Shown here: positions 37,334-47,578 of the stretch, one piece after another
Layout: every line of letters begins with the position of its first letter
Position numbering within the stretch: the first letter of the stretch is position 1
DNA from: Saprolegnia diclina VS20
Lineage: Eukaryota > Oomycota > Saprolegniomycetes > Saprolegniales > Saprolegniaceae
Assembly: GCF_000281045.1 (NCBI RefSeq)
Contig: NW_008246081.1
Location: forward strand, 612,122 to 676,121
DNA: 64,000 nt
Reading direction: 5' to 3'
Position numbers and translations under genes: made by a program
The notes under the pieces: model-generated
Seen by the model: only the letters and a program-made list of their open reading frames with translations
What the model was told of the DNA's origin: nothing
Databases searched by the model: none

Positions 37334-38630
37334 ATGCCCATGCTGCGCATGATCCCAGGCCCGACGTCCATGTCCCTCGCCGTGCGCCAAGCGTATGCGG
37401 AAGAGGTTGGCTCGCCCGACGTCGAAGTCGATGAGTTCTTCGCCGACTACTTTGCGCTCGAGGCGCGCTTCAAGGAGCTCCTCGGCTTCTCTGGTTCGAT
37501 CGTACTCGGGTCGGGCGAAGGCATGGCGTGCCTCTGGGGCGCGCTCAACAGCGTGCTTTTGCCTGGCGACACGGTGCTCTGCGTCGTCAACGGTATCTTT
37601 GGCGAGGTAGTCTTTTTGCTGTGACCCGATGCACATCTCCACGATGATCCTTGCAGGGCTTTGCGGCCATGGCGCGTGACATGCAGGCGACCGTCGTGAC
37701 CGTCGAATGCGACTGGACCACGGGCATTGACACAGCCAAGGTCATTGCTGCGATTCAAGCGCACAACCCGCGCCTTGTGACGCTCGTGCACTGCGAGACG
37801 CCGTCGGGTGGGTCCATGAGATTGCGTCTCCGAGCTTATTGTTAGTATGCAGGGATCGTCAACCCGCTGCATGGCATTGGCCACGCGATCCGCGAGCATA
37901 CGACGGACGGTCTCTTCCTCGTCGACTTTGTGTCGAGTGCGTTTGGCGTCCCGCTCGCGGTCGACGACGAAGCGATCGATTTGGGCCTCTTTGCGCCGCA
38001 AAAGGTCCTCTCGGGCCCCGCCGCGCTCGCGTGCACGACCGTCTCGGACAAGGCCTGGACCCGCGTACGTAGTAGACGCAAACGACATCAGGAGCTTCCT
38101 CTCGACGAGTAGATCCGCGCCAAAAAGTACCAGGGCTACGACGCGCTCTTGCCGTTCGACGGGCTCTCGCCGGCGGCGCCGCTGCTTCTGCCGTACACGC
38201 ACAACTGGCCGGCCATCCGCGCCACGATCGCTGCCTGCAACGAGATCGAGACCGAAGGGCCGTCGGCGGTCATCGAACGCCACGCGCGCGTCGCGCAGTT
38301 TTGCCGGGACGAGGCCACGCGCATGGGCCTCGAACTCTACTGCGCCGACGAGACGGTGCACTCATCGCATTGGCCACCACGTGCTTATCGCGCTCACTGT
38401 AGCATGCGTCGCCTACCGTGACGGCGCTCAAGGTCCCGACGCACCGTATTTCCTGGCCCGACTTGCAAAAGGCGCTCAAGGCCCAAGGCCTCATCTGCGG
38501 CGGCTCGTACGGCTCGCTCTACGGCAATGTGTTTCGCATTGGCCACATGGGCTCGCAGGCGCACGAGGCGCTCGTCCAGGACGCCCTCGCGATCGTCGCG
38601 CGCGTGCTCACCGCCCACCCCGCCGCGTAG
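37334..38630 (+). CDS. PLP-dependent aminotransferase, alanine-glyoxylate/serine-pyruvate type
   Basis: Starts MPMLRMIPGPTSM, the usual class V opening (iPGPt). Fold-type I landmarks follow: VLGSGEGMACLWGALNSVL (cofactor phosphate region), LVTLVHCETPSG, GLFLVDFVSSAFGVPL (VD..ss), and the cofactor lysine in LFAPQKVLSGPAAL. The small domain is PTHRISWPDLQKALKAQGLICGGSYGSLYGNVFRIGHMG. Four short introns; two end in CAG rather than TAG. The enzyme probably transfers amino groups between alanine or serine and glyoxylate or pyruvate. No obvious C-terminal peroxisomal SKL; the end is TAHPAA. Confidence 0.85.
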
Positions 38631-39113
38631 TCGCTTGTAGTCCTTGTAGCCTCCATACTCTATAGACTCGGTAACAGAGGCGGCCCGTCGAACCTGTGCT
38701 CTCTACCGACGCTTGCGCTGTCTTTGGCGTTGCGGCGATGGTGGCCATTACATACCCAACGTGCGCCTGTCTTGGGCGCCAGCGGCCGACGAAAGCACTT
38801 GGCCGCGTCCAGCAAGGGTGCCATGGCTCACTGGGCCATGTAGCCTCGTCCTCGTTTGACCATGGCCGGCTGCATGGGGCTAGGATGTTGCTGGCGCCAC
38901 CCGCGGTTGAGCGCCATCTTGGCGGGTATCTGCCATGTGGTGGCTCGGCTTCGCGCCACTGGGGTCCACGAAAGCCCGCCAAACCGGCAACGGCGTCCAT
39001 TGGGAAGGTACGTACATCGTACAGTACGTACATGCATACTGAAACCAAGAGCGAATGTACGGCTGGGACGATTTGAATGGGCGTACACCGCCAGGAAGTT
39101 GCTCATTTCCGAT
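38631..39113. other. Intergenic, no feature recognised
   Basis: About 480 bp upstream of the SPxK-rich nuclear-type gene. The reading frame upstream of its chosen ATG stays open but looks non-coding (Cys/His/Arg-rich). A run of alternating gtacgtac-like sequence occurs near 39008-39030. Confidence 0.35.
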
Positions 39114-41126
39114 ATGGAGCTCGAGGGACTGACGACGTGGCTGGACGATGCGTGGCATGGCCTCGAGGCCCATGGCTGGATGAAGACGGACTCGTTCTGC
39201 ATGTCGCCGGAAGGCGCCGACGAGGGCGTCATCATCCCCAACACCACCATCTTCAACACGACCGACGACTGCGTCAAGCACGCGCTCCTCAACCTACCCT
39301 ACTCGGAGGGCCTCGCCGCCATGGAAGATCCGATCTGGGACCACATGCAGTATCGCCTCAAGTGGCAGGTGCTCCAGCTGCAGTCTGGCGTCCGCTGGTT
39401 TGCGCAGCCTGGCCTCAAGCTCGGCGGCCTCCAGCCTGGCGTCAACCTCTACGAGAAGCGCATCCAGGCCATCATGGCGTTCCTCCAGGTCGTGCTGGGC
39501 CTCAAGCGCAAGCGCGTCGAAGTACTCGAAACGGAAATGACCAAGCGCGTCAAGAGCGCGACGCCGCCGGTCGTCGAGCCCATTGCGCTTCCCGAGGGCC
39601 CGAATCCCTTTGTCATGGCGACACCGACCAAGACCGCCAAAAAGCGCGAGACGTCGCCCAACACAGCGCCCAAGCGGCGGTCCCCGAAGAAAGCAACCGT
39701 GGCCGACGGTGCCCAAACGCCGCCTCGCCGGTCGCCGCGCAGCTTGGAGGCCGAAGTCAAGACCGAAGAGGTCATGGACGTCGCGTCACACACGCCAATG
39801 AAGGCCACGTACGTCAAGAAGGCGCCGTCGCCCATATCGATTGCTGCTGTCGCGCCCACGAGCGTTGCCATGACACCAAAGAAGCGGTCGCCAACCAAGT
39901 CGACCGCCGTCACGATGGGCGCCGTGGCCGACGAGACATGCGACATTCTCTTGACGCCAAAGCGACGGGGTCAGCCCAGCAAGGCCGCGCAAAGCCCCGC
40001 GGTGGCCGTCGTCTCGGTCCCGCCGCCCGCCCCTGCCACCCCCAGCAAGATGGGCCTTCCGCCCCGCGCCACGAGCCCGATGCCGGTCGGGGCGTCGACT
40101 CCGACCAAGCGTGCCCGCGCGTCCAAGGCTTTGAGCCCCGCCGCCTCCATGACGTCGCCGGCCAAGAAGCAAAAGATGCCGGACGCTGGTGACGTGCCCA
40201 TGACGCCGCCCCGCACGTCGCCGACCAAGCACGCTCTCCCCAACAGCCCGATGCGGTCGTTCTCGACGCCCAAGAAGCAGACGACGCCGCCGTCGGTCTC
40301 GATCTTCGGGTCGCCGGCCGAGACAAAACACTCGGACTCGGAGTGGCAGCCCATCTTTGACAAGAAGCCCCGAAGCGTGTCGTCCCCGTACACGACCTCG
40401 TTTGCCTCTAGTCGCAACTCGTCGATCAAGACGAGCACGCCGAGCCGCCGGCCGCCGCTGCCGCCGACGACAACCACCTCGGTGGACGAGGAAAGCCAGT
40501 CGCCCATGTCCATCTCGCACATCTTGTCGTCCGAGACGGCGCCGTCGACGAGCCATCTCGTGGCGCGGAACCTCAACCTCGCGAGCTTCCAGCACGAAAA
40601 GGTCGTCAAGCGCGAGGCCGATTTCGAGTCCGTGTCGAACGCGATGAACGACCTCCTCGACGGCGCGTACTCGCACTTGACGCACGAGAGCCCGACCGTC
40701 GGCCGCCGGAACGAGCTTGACACCAAGTTTGCTGCGACGCCGGATGTCGAAGCGCACAAGGCGGTGCCGCTGTGCACGCCGCCGTCCAAGGCGGTCAACC
40801 TCGTCTTTCGCCGGCGCGTGCTGACGACGTTTCTAAGCTCGGGCTGGCAGTCAGTGGCACCGCCGATCAACGGGAAAGGCAACTACTTTTACATGCATAA
40901 GGCGTTCCATGGCAAGTCCATTGCGCGCGAAGACCTCGAGCAATATGCGATCGAACACGACGTGTTTGCGCCCCGTGCGCTCTCGAACCCGTCGGCGGTC
41001 TTCAACTGGGTCATGATCCACGGCAAGGTCCACGACAGCAACGCGTCGCCGGCCAAGACACCCACCGTGAGCCGCAAGCTCCTCTCGCCGTCGCCCACGC
41101 GCCGCATCTCGTTCAACAGCCAATAG
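39114..41126 (+). CDS. SPxK-rich probable nuclear protein with two related terminal domains
   Basis: Single exon, 670 residues from MELEGLTTWLDDAW. Residues about 1-145 form a domain around WLDDAWHGLEAHGWMK and VIIPNTTIF. The middle (about 160-530) is disordered and carries many SPxK/TPxK motifs (RRSPKK, RRSPRS, KRSPTK, RTSPTK, STPKK), typical of CDK targets or minor-groove binders. Near the end FRRRVLTTFLSSGWQSVAPPINGKGNYFYM...GKSIAREDLEQYAIEHDVF resembles the N-terminal domain in its LxxxGW...(I)P pattern. I do not recognise the family. Nuclear or chromatin location is inferred from composition. Confidence 0.7.
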   Translation: MELEGLTTWLDDAWHGLEAHGWMKTDSFCMSPEGADEGVIIPNTTIFNTTDDCVKHALLNLPYSEGLAAMEDPIWDHMQYRLKWQVLQLQSGVRWFAQPGLKLGGLQPGVNLYEKRIQAIMAFLQVVLGLKRKRVEVLETEMTKRVKSATPPVVEPIALPEGPNPFVMATPTKTAKKRETSPNTAPKRRSPKKATVADGAQTPPRRSPRSLEAEVKTEEVMDVASHTPMKATYVKKAPSPISIAAVAPTSVAMTPKKRSPTKSTAVTMGAVADETCDILLTPKRRGQPSKAAQSPAVAVVSVPPPAPATPSKMGLPPRATSPMPVGASTPTKRARASKALSPAASMTSPAKKQKMPDAGDVPMTPPRTSPTKHALPNSPMRSFSTPKKQTTPPSVSIFGSPAETKHSDSEWQPIFDKKPRSVSSPYTTSFASSRNSSIKTSTPSRRPPLPPTTTTSVDEESQSPMSISHILSSETAPSTSHLVARNLNLASFQHEKVVKREADFESVSNAMNDLLDGAYSHLTHESPTVGRRNELDTKFAATPDVEAHKAVPLCTPPSKAVNLVFRRRVLTTFLSSGWQSVAPPINGKGNYFYMHKAFHGKSIAREDLEQYAIEHDVFAPRALSNPSAVFNWVMIHGKVHDSNASPAKTPTVSRKLLSPSPTRRISFNSQ

Positions 41127-41298
41127 ACGCGCCGACACTTGACACATTGATAGTTGACCACGCTGTACAGATATTACTAGTCTTATGAATTTATTTGAAT
41201 CGTCCATAATTTTGTCCAACGTAAGCAACTGGTACTGGTATCATAGCGGAATGCGAAGGAATGACTGTGACTTGCTCTCCGTAGCCGGCTCGTGAAGG

Positions 41299-42893
41299 CT
41301 ACCACTCGGTGTCACTGTCCGAGTCGTCGTCGTCACTGTCACCGGCGATCGCTGCCCGACGCGCGAGGACGCGTGCAATGGCGCCAGTGAACTAGTCAGT
41401 GGCTGGTTTCTGTGGTCAATATAGGGCACAGGTACCTTTGGCGCGGTGTCTTCGACCCGCCGCTTGACAACGTGGCGTTCGACCGGTCGCAGCTTCTGCT
41501 TCTACGCTCGCCCCGTGACGCGTCTTTCTACTTACTGAGCGAAGCCGTACCAACTGCAATTGACGAAGCAGATCGTCGCGGGCTGGAAGACCGACGGGGG
41601 CGAGCTCCTACCAAAACAAAACGCTGTATCAGCGCGTTCAACCATGGTCGTACCGCCTTGCGCAAGACGGCGCCTGCCTGGATCTCGTGCAGAAGCGACA
41701 CAGGCTTGTGTTTTTTTGGCGACACTCCAGCAACCACTCGTGGTGGCGGTGGTGGCGGTGGCACCAAGTCCATTGCTTCGCAGGATGCCGGTGGCATCGG
41801 GGGAGGGCTGGCCGGTGGGGGCGGAGGAGGCTTTGACGCTACCATAAGAAGCTCCTTCATGGCCGCTTGGAACAAAGGCGTCGTTGGTTTTTCGTTTGAG
41901 AGCGATGCAGCCGCGGTGTCCATGACCTCGATCTCGTTCGCTGGTGGCGGCGGTGGAGGAGGCGGCACATACGCCTCCATTGCTTCGTCGTGCAGCTGCT
42001 CTGGAAGCGCCGTATCGGTCGCTGTCGGCTCTTCGATGCATATGCTGGGCAGCTCGTGCGCCTTGCGGCTGCTGATGCGGAGCTCGGCGCCTTCGCCGTT
42101 GCCATACTTTTCCTTCCACGTCTGCACCGTGAGGAAGGTGTGCGTGAGGCCCACGGGCGTCTCTCGCGCGCGAATGGCACGGAGCTCTCGCTTGAGCTTG
42201 CGCTGGGCCGCTTTCTCAGCTTTGGCGGCGTCTTGGCGCGCCGTCTCCCGCGCCATCCACTCTTCGAGGAAGAAAGCCGGGTGGCTAAACTTCTTTTGGC
42301 ACGCGCCGTCGCTTTTGCCAAAGACATCGAGCTACGCGCTTGGTCAAAGAGCGCTGGTGCAAGCCACGCACCGTCTCCAACGGGGGCGGCGTCTCGCACG
42401 CTGCGTACAGCGCTTGCATCGCGGCCGGCATAGTTCTAGAACCACCACTTTAGTCATATCGCTCGACAGCACAGGACGGTACTTTTGGGAGAAGCGCACT
42501 GCGTCGTCCTTGAGAGCTTCGGTTTGGTTGTTGCTGGCGTCGGCCTCAATCTCGGCGTCGGGGTGCTGAAGAAGGCCATCAACGCGGACGCCAAGTGCGC
42601 GCATGCGCTCGCTCGTCTTCTTGGCCTCTTCCGTGACTTCGGTAAAGACGTCGTTGGCGAAGGTGGCAAGGAGCCCTAGCAGTCGCCATGAGCTCTCGCT
42701 ACAGAGCGCCTGTATACCGAGCTGCTTGAGAATGCCCGTGACGCTACAGCGGCATGAGACCGAGGCTGACGCGCCGAGCAGTGTACCTTGTAGCGTGCGC
42801 TTGGTGCAGCGCTTCAGACGCCGAGGCGTCGGACCGCGCCGTCGCTGACGCGCACGCGTGACGTGACGGAATCACACGCCCGACGAGGGGCAT
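41299..42893 (-). CDS. SCAR: SCAR/WAVE actin-nucleation promoting factor
   Basis: Starts MPLVGRVIPSRHAC, nearly the universal WAVE start (MPLVxRxixPRHxC). A SCAR-homology helix region follows (FANDVFTEVTEEAKKTSERMRALGVRVDGL), then FFLEEWMARETA, a basic segment KRELRAI, and proline runs of 7-8 P (41.74-41.97 kb). The V-C-A end has a WH2 helix VSLLHEIQAGAVLRKA, a connector ARVLARRAAIAG, and an acidic end SDDDDSDSDTEW, whose terminal Trp contacts Arp2/3. It works in the WAVE complex under Rac to drive branched actin. Introns near 42435-42470 and 42660-42800 restore the N-terminal domain. Confidence 0.9.
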
Positions 42894-43170
42894 GGTGCAA
42901 GATCGTTTGAGATCCACCCTTTCGCACTGGAGCGTTTCGAATCTCAGCATCATTCCCTAACCCTTCTTCAACGTATTAGTATGACGTTTCATCGACTTAA
43001 CACTATAATACACATTTCGGGCTCAACTAAATCTCATTCAACCGACAAGTTTGTCTCTTCTACTTGGTAGCTGAATGCATTAGTCGCTTAATTGTTGTCT
43101 CTACTCGTAGATCGCGCCACGCTATGTGTGTCAGGGCGCGTCGACAGTAGAAGAGCGCAAGAGGGAGCGA
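42894..43170. other. AT-richer intergenic spacer
   Basis: Between the WAVE start and the hydrolase stop. AT-richer than the flanks, with ccctaaccct near 42955-42964. No gene is recognised. Confidence 0.35.
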
Positions 43171-45138
43171 CTAGACCTTGATGACCCGCTTTCCGAGAAG
43201 CTCAAACGAAGGCTTGGTCGCTACCGAGACGTCGAACGACAGCGTGAGCTGCGGAGGCATAAAGTCGTACGGCAGCACAAACTCGGTCGCGCTCTTCGCC
43301 ACGAGGTCGACGTCGATCGCGCCGTAGGTCAAATGCAACTGACCATTTCGGAGCGAGAGGACCACCGGCCCGTAATAGTCGGGCGAGACTTCAAACAAGT
43401 AGGTGCCCGGGAGAACGCTCGTGCTCGGCACAGTTCCCTTGGTTGGCGGCAACGGCTGCTTGTCAAAGTAGTGCGCATCGCAGGGTACGTCGGGCACACT
43501 TTTGGTGGCTGCCAACCCGGCTTCAAAGACCTTGTTGAGCGTCTCCTTGGGGATATCGAGGAAGAGACCGAGGACGTACGAGCGCATGAGCTCGAGGACG
43601 ACCGCATCGTGCGCCTCTCCACCGATAGACGCCTTGTTGGCGAGCAGGACAAGCCCCAGACCGCGCGCTGGCACGTACGCGGTCGTGCTCGTGCACACCT
43701 TGGTCGCACCGTTCTTCATCGCGTAGCGCTCGCCAAAGAGGAGGTCTCCGAGAAAGTCGATGCCGTAGCCGACCATGATACCGTCGCCGTCAAGGCTGGC
43801 TTGGAGGCCGAAAATGGTCATGACCATCGCGGCATTCGGCAACTCGACGAGGTTGTGGCCCGAGAGGATGGTCCCGAGCGACTGCGGCGACTTGAAGCTA
43901 GACCCGCCTTTGGCCAAAACACGCTGGAGGAAGATCGCCATGTCGTTGATCGACGACACGATCGAGCCCGCAGCGAGCATCGGGACGTTGGGGCTGACCT
44001 TGGCCAAGCTCGACGACTGCAGCGCGTACGGACCAATGACAGCACCGCTGCAGACAAAGTGCCCCTGCGTTAAGCGCGACGAGGGCGCGTCCATGGCGCT
44101 GCCGTACGTCGACATCATGCCCCACGGCTGCCAGATCTCGGTCGTCAAGTACTTGCTCCAGTGGCTGCCCGAGACAGCCTCGATGACTTGGCCAAGCACG
44201 TTGAAGCCGACGTTCGAGTAGGCAAAGCCCGGTCGGACCTTGCGTGTCGTGTTCATGTACCGAAGGCGCTCGATGCTCTCACGCTCCGACTGCATGGCGC
44301 CCATCATCTGTGGCTCGTCGCCTTCGTGGTTGCCAAACACCGAGTTGTGCGACGCGAGGTCAGCGATCGTCGTCACTTCTTCGGCGTACTTGTCTTGAAG
44401 CGTGAACCACGGAAGGTGCTGCTTGACCGTGTCGTGCCACTGCAGCTTGCCGTCATCAACGAGCTTGGCGAGCGCGACAGCGACGTGCGTTTTACTGACC
44501 GACCCAATCTCAAAGAGTGTGTCACCGTCGACGAGGTCGGTGTCGACACCGACCTGCTTGGTGCCAAAGCCGCGGGCAATCAATGTCTATTGCAGCAATA
44601 TGGTTCGAAGAAAAATACGAGATGAAGCGAACGCACCTCGTTGCCTTGCACGACAGCGAGCGCGAGGCCGGGGTAGCTAAAGCGCTCGCGCTGGGCCTCA
44701 ATAAACGCGATGGCGTCGGTCACTTTGGCTTCGTGGGACGAGCTCGGGCCCGCGACCATGGATGCGAGTTCGGGTCCAAACGGGATGCCGAGAAAAGTCG
44801 CGTACGCACTGATGAGCCGCTGCATACCGGCAACGCGTTCCGAGGGCAATTGCACAATGCCATCACAAGACGTTGGGCAAAGTGGGAATGTTGGTTCCGA
44901 GTGTTGGTCCTAGGCGCCTTTCTGGTAACGGTTCGTCGCACTTTGACGCCAGCTTTGCAGCGCTCGATGGCGCTTCCACCAGCTGCGTGAATGGACTTGG
45001 AGCTTGGGCAAGTACAATCTCCTTGTAGTCATAGGAGTGGGTCATGATGGTCGCTTGTAGCGAGCTCGCCTGGGCGATCCAGTCGCTCATCTCGCTTCGA
45101 GTTAATGTTGCGCGCGATCGCGCGATCGTAGTAGGCAT
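43171..45138 (-). CDS. Beta-lactamase-fold serine hydrolase (class C / LACTB-like)
   Basis: The main exon (43171 to about 44580) begins ARGFGTKQVGVDTDLVDGDTLFEIGSVSKTHVAVALAKLV; SVSK is the SxxK nucleophile motif. YSNVGFNVLGQVIEAVSG supplies the YxN motif. The C-terminal domain (FEVSPDYYGPVVLSLRNGQLHLTYGAIDVDL) is the lipocalin-like extension seen in eukaryotic members. An upstream exon holds ERVAGMQRLISAYATFLGIP...RFSYPGLALAVVQGNEV, and a first exon with MPTTIARSRATL is tentative. Substrates of eukaryotic members are mostly unknown esters, peptides or amides; antibiotic resistance is not implied. ATGs at 45192 and 45090 are alternative starts. Confidence 0.8.
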
Positions 45139-45268
45139 GCCTTCAACAATTGCATAACCCGCAACAACCCAGGAACAAGAAACACATCGCATTAAAACAC
45201 GTCACTTTCAAAGCGAGCTCTACAAACTCTAGTTGTAACTTCCGGCCCATGGACACAGCACGTACACG

Positions 45269-46756
45269 CTACAATGAATCCCGGTTGCGGGCGCGGACTT
45301 GAATGCTGTCCTGGGAGAAGAGACCGATACCGAGCTCGAACGCTGGCTCGTTGAGCGGCGAAATAAGATCAAACGTAAAGCGCTGGTAGAGGCTTGCGAC
45401 GACAACCTTGAGCTGGAGAAGCGCGACGGTTTGGCCGACGCAGCTGCGCGGACCAGCGTTGAAGACCGGGTACTCGAACGCACTTGGTCGTGGAGCGTCA
45501 TTTAGCCAACGCTCGGGCGAGAACGTCGTCGCCTGTGGCCACCGGGTTTCGTTGCGACCCATTGCGAATGGCGAAAATTCGACATTGGTTCCCGCCGGGA
45601 CAAACGTGCCGTCGGGCCATACATCGTCCGTGACAGCGCGCTTGAGCTCGTACGGCACAGGCGGGAAGAGGCGTAAGGTCTCACGCACGACCGCATCGAG
45701 GTACGACATGCATCCGACGCCCACGTAGGAAATCTCACCGGCTTGCAGCTCGCTTACGAGCCGCGCTTCGACGATAGGGTGCTTGCTCACCGTGTAAATG
45801 ACCCACGCGAGGCCGCTCCCGACCGTCTCCCGACCCGCAAGCATCATGGTCATCATCATGTCGCGGATAAAGGTGTCGGAAATCATGTCGTTGCCGGCTT
45901 CCTGGCGCCGGAGGAGCTCCGAGAGAAGGTCGTCGCCCCTTGTGGCGCTGAGCCGCTTGGTGCGGATCGTGTCGCGGCAAAGCGCGTTGATGCGCCGCAT
46001 GACACGCGCGAGGCGGTACTCGGACGGCATGAACCAGCCGAGCCAATGGTACCACGGCTGCGTGAAGCGCGAGACGCTGAGGTTGCTCGCTTCCCGAAAA
46101 AGGTCTCGAAACTCGGTGGCGTTCTCGGTCTCAAAGACGAGCCCAAACGCCATGGCATAAGTGAACTTGGTCGTCAGCGACAGCGCAGTGGCCTCGACGT
46201 CCAGGAGCGCACCGTCGCCTAGTGTTTCGATCTCCGACAGGAGCGCTGACGTGTGCTCGAGGAAGATGGTGTCCATAAGCGTCTTGATGGCGTTGGTCGA
46301 GAAGAGCGACGCGAGGATCTTGCGCTGGGCCTTCCAGCTCGACGAGGCGGATGGATTGACGTTGAAGATGCCGCTGCCCATGAGCTCGCCGAGCGCGCGC
46401 TGCATCATCGCTGGCTTGACGTAGTTCGTGTGGTTGGTCGCGAGGATATGTCGGACGTTGGCAGCGCTCGAGGTGCACACGGAGCCGTCCAGAAGCAGGT
46501 CCACGCGCATCGCATACGTGCTCCCAAGCGTCTCGAAAAGCTCCAGCTTCCAGTAGTAGTGGTCGTGGATGTGCTCGCCTTGTTGCACCAAGTTGCCCAG
46601 TAGTTTGTGGCCCGGAAGACTCGGTAGATGGGCGAGCCCTTTGGCAATCCGAGCTTTGCGGCGGTAGACTACCACGACCTTGGCGATGAGCAAGCAAGCA
46701 AGTCCGACGGCGACGGCCGCTGCAGTCTCTTGTGCGAATGTAAACCCGAACACCAT
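45269..46756 (-). CDS. Cytochrome P450 (CYP86/CYP5014-like)
   Basis: Single exon, 495 residues. N-terminal anchor TAAAVAVGLACLLIAKVVVVY, then LPSLPGHKLLGN hinge. The I-helix motif is AGRETV, ExxR is ETLR followed by LFPPVP, the PERW-type meander is FSPERWLND, and the heme loop FNAGPRSCVGQ holds the cysteine ligand. All expected residues are present, so it should be active. The sequence is closest in pattern to fatty-acid omega-hydroxylases of the CYP86/CYP94 type and their oomycete relatives; the substrate is inference. An ER-bound enzyme that needs a reductase. Start MVFGFTFAQ at 46756. Confidence 0.9.
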   Translation of the reverse strand: MVFGFTFAQETAAAVAVGLACLLIAKVVVVYRRKARIAKGLAHLPSLPGHKLLGNLVQQGEHIHDHYYWKLELFETLGSTYAMRVDLLLDGSVCTSSAANVRHILATNHTNYVKPAMMQRALGELMGSGIFNVNPSASSSWKAQRKILASLFSTNAIKTLMDTIFLEHTSALLSEIETLGDGALLDVEATALSLTTKFTYAMAFGLVFETENATEFRDLFREASNLSVSRFTQPWYHWLGWFMPSEYRLARVMRRINALCRDTIRTKRLSATRGDDLLSELLRRQEAGNDMISDTFIRDMMMTMMLAGRETVGSGLAWVIYTVSKHPIVEARLVSELQAGEISYVGVGCMSYLDAVVRETLRLFPPVPYELKRAVTDDVWPDGTFVPAGTNVEFSPFAMGRNETRWPQATTFSPERWLNDAPRPSAFEYPVFNAGPRSCVGQTVALLQLKVVVASLYQRFTFDLISPLNEPAFELGIGLFSQDSIQVRARNRDSL

Positions 46757-47262
46757 GAGCGAGCAAAAGGAAAAGTGAGTGGCAAAGCTCGCACGTCGCT
46801 CGGACGCCGTATCACAAGGACAAAAGCAGAATGGTACACCATCACAATGCAATTCCAGATTCTGAAATTCTGCAATTGAGCGTACACAGCTCACTCCCCA
46901 CGACCACGAGCTGATGCTAAATCCCGCGCCTTGAGCCAAAGCGCTAAATACTAATATGCAAAATCTTGGAGTTCGTCCACGCCAGTTTCATGCCAACACA
47001 AAACACATTTTCGACGAAATGATTGATTAAATGGTTGTTTGATTGATTAGAGCACCAGGACGCTGCTTCCGGTGACGCTGTACAAAAGTAAGAGAAGCTT
47101 GAGCGTCGGGAGGAAGCAAGTCCGGTGTAAGGATGTGATGATACCCGTTGAGAGATAAAAAACCCAAGCACACGACGCGGCCGTACTGGGCTGTCAACGC
47201 GGCTTCGACGTTGCGCGGGTACCGAGCCGGCGGCCGTGCAATGACTTGATTCGGGCGCCCTG
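46757..47262. other. Intergenic, no feature recognised
   Basis: About 500 bp upstream of the P450 start up to the inverted-repeat element. Short AT-rich patches near 46960-47050; no coding pattern. Confidence 0.35.
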
Positions 47263-47280
47263 CGCCACCTCGGGGGTGCG

Positions 47281-47320
47281 GATTAAAAATGAGCGGAGCC
47301 CGGTAGAAAAATGAGCGAGG
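47281..47320 (+). repeat. Left terminal inverted repeat, 40 bp
   Basis: Exact reverse complement of 47521-47560. Starts gattaaaaat and includes two aaaaatgagcg words. Confidence 0.9.
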
Positions 47321-47520
47321 CCCAAAATGAGCGAAAATGGCGGAAAAATGAGCGAAATTGCCCACAATTACCACCCTTCCCCTTTCCCTGGCAGAGCCTT
47401 TGGCGGGCCAAGAGTGCCGGCTCGGGTTAAATTGGACAACGGATTTGCACTTCGTGCAAACCCGCAGCCGATTTAACCCTTTATACACGTCGCGTCCGCT
47501 CATTTTTCTGCCGTTTCCAG

Positions 47521-47560
47521 CCTCGCTCATTTTTCTACCGGGCTCCGCTCATTTTTAATC
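47521..47560 (-). repeat. Right terminal inverted repeat, 40 bp
   Basis: Exact reverse complement of 47281-47320. Ends atttttaatc and includes two gctcattttt words in the plus direction. Confidence 0.9.
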
Positions 47561-47578
47561 TTTTTTCGCCACCTCGGC

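Larger units (their letters stand above)
47263..47578. mobile_element. Foldback/MITE-like inverted-repeat element
   Basis: Perfect 40-bp inverted repeats at 47281-47320 and 47521-47560 bound about 280 bp. Just outside them the 11-bp word cgccacctcgg occurs at 47263-47273 and 47568-47578, a possible target-site duplication separated from the repeats by 6-7 nt. The arms carry aaaatgagcg four times on the left and its complement gctcattttt three times on the right. The centre holds a nested palindrome around 47446-47462 (tttgcac/gtgcaaa) and a looser gggttaaat/atttaaccc pair. No protein is encoded. It fits a non-autonomous DNA transposon, whose helper family cannot be named from this alone. Confidence 0.75.

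Noticed and set aside
39786-40882. Minus-strand open frames of 300-320 codons
   Set aside because: Antisense shadows of the SPxK-rich gene; arginine/glycine repeats mirror its proline/serine codons.
41412-42569. Long plus-strand open frame of 385 codons, glycine/serine-rich
   Set aside because: It is antisense to the SCAR/WAVE gene; the Gly runs mirror the Pro runs and it lacks any domain.
43171-45138. Antibiotic-resistance beta-lactamase gained by recent transfer
   Set aside because: It has introns, host-like composition and the C-terminal lipocalin-like extension of eukaryotic members.
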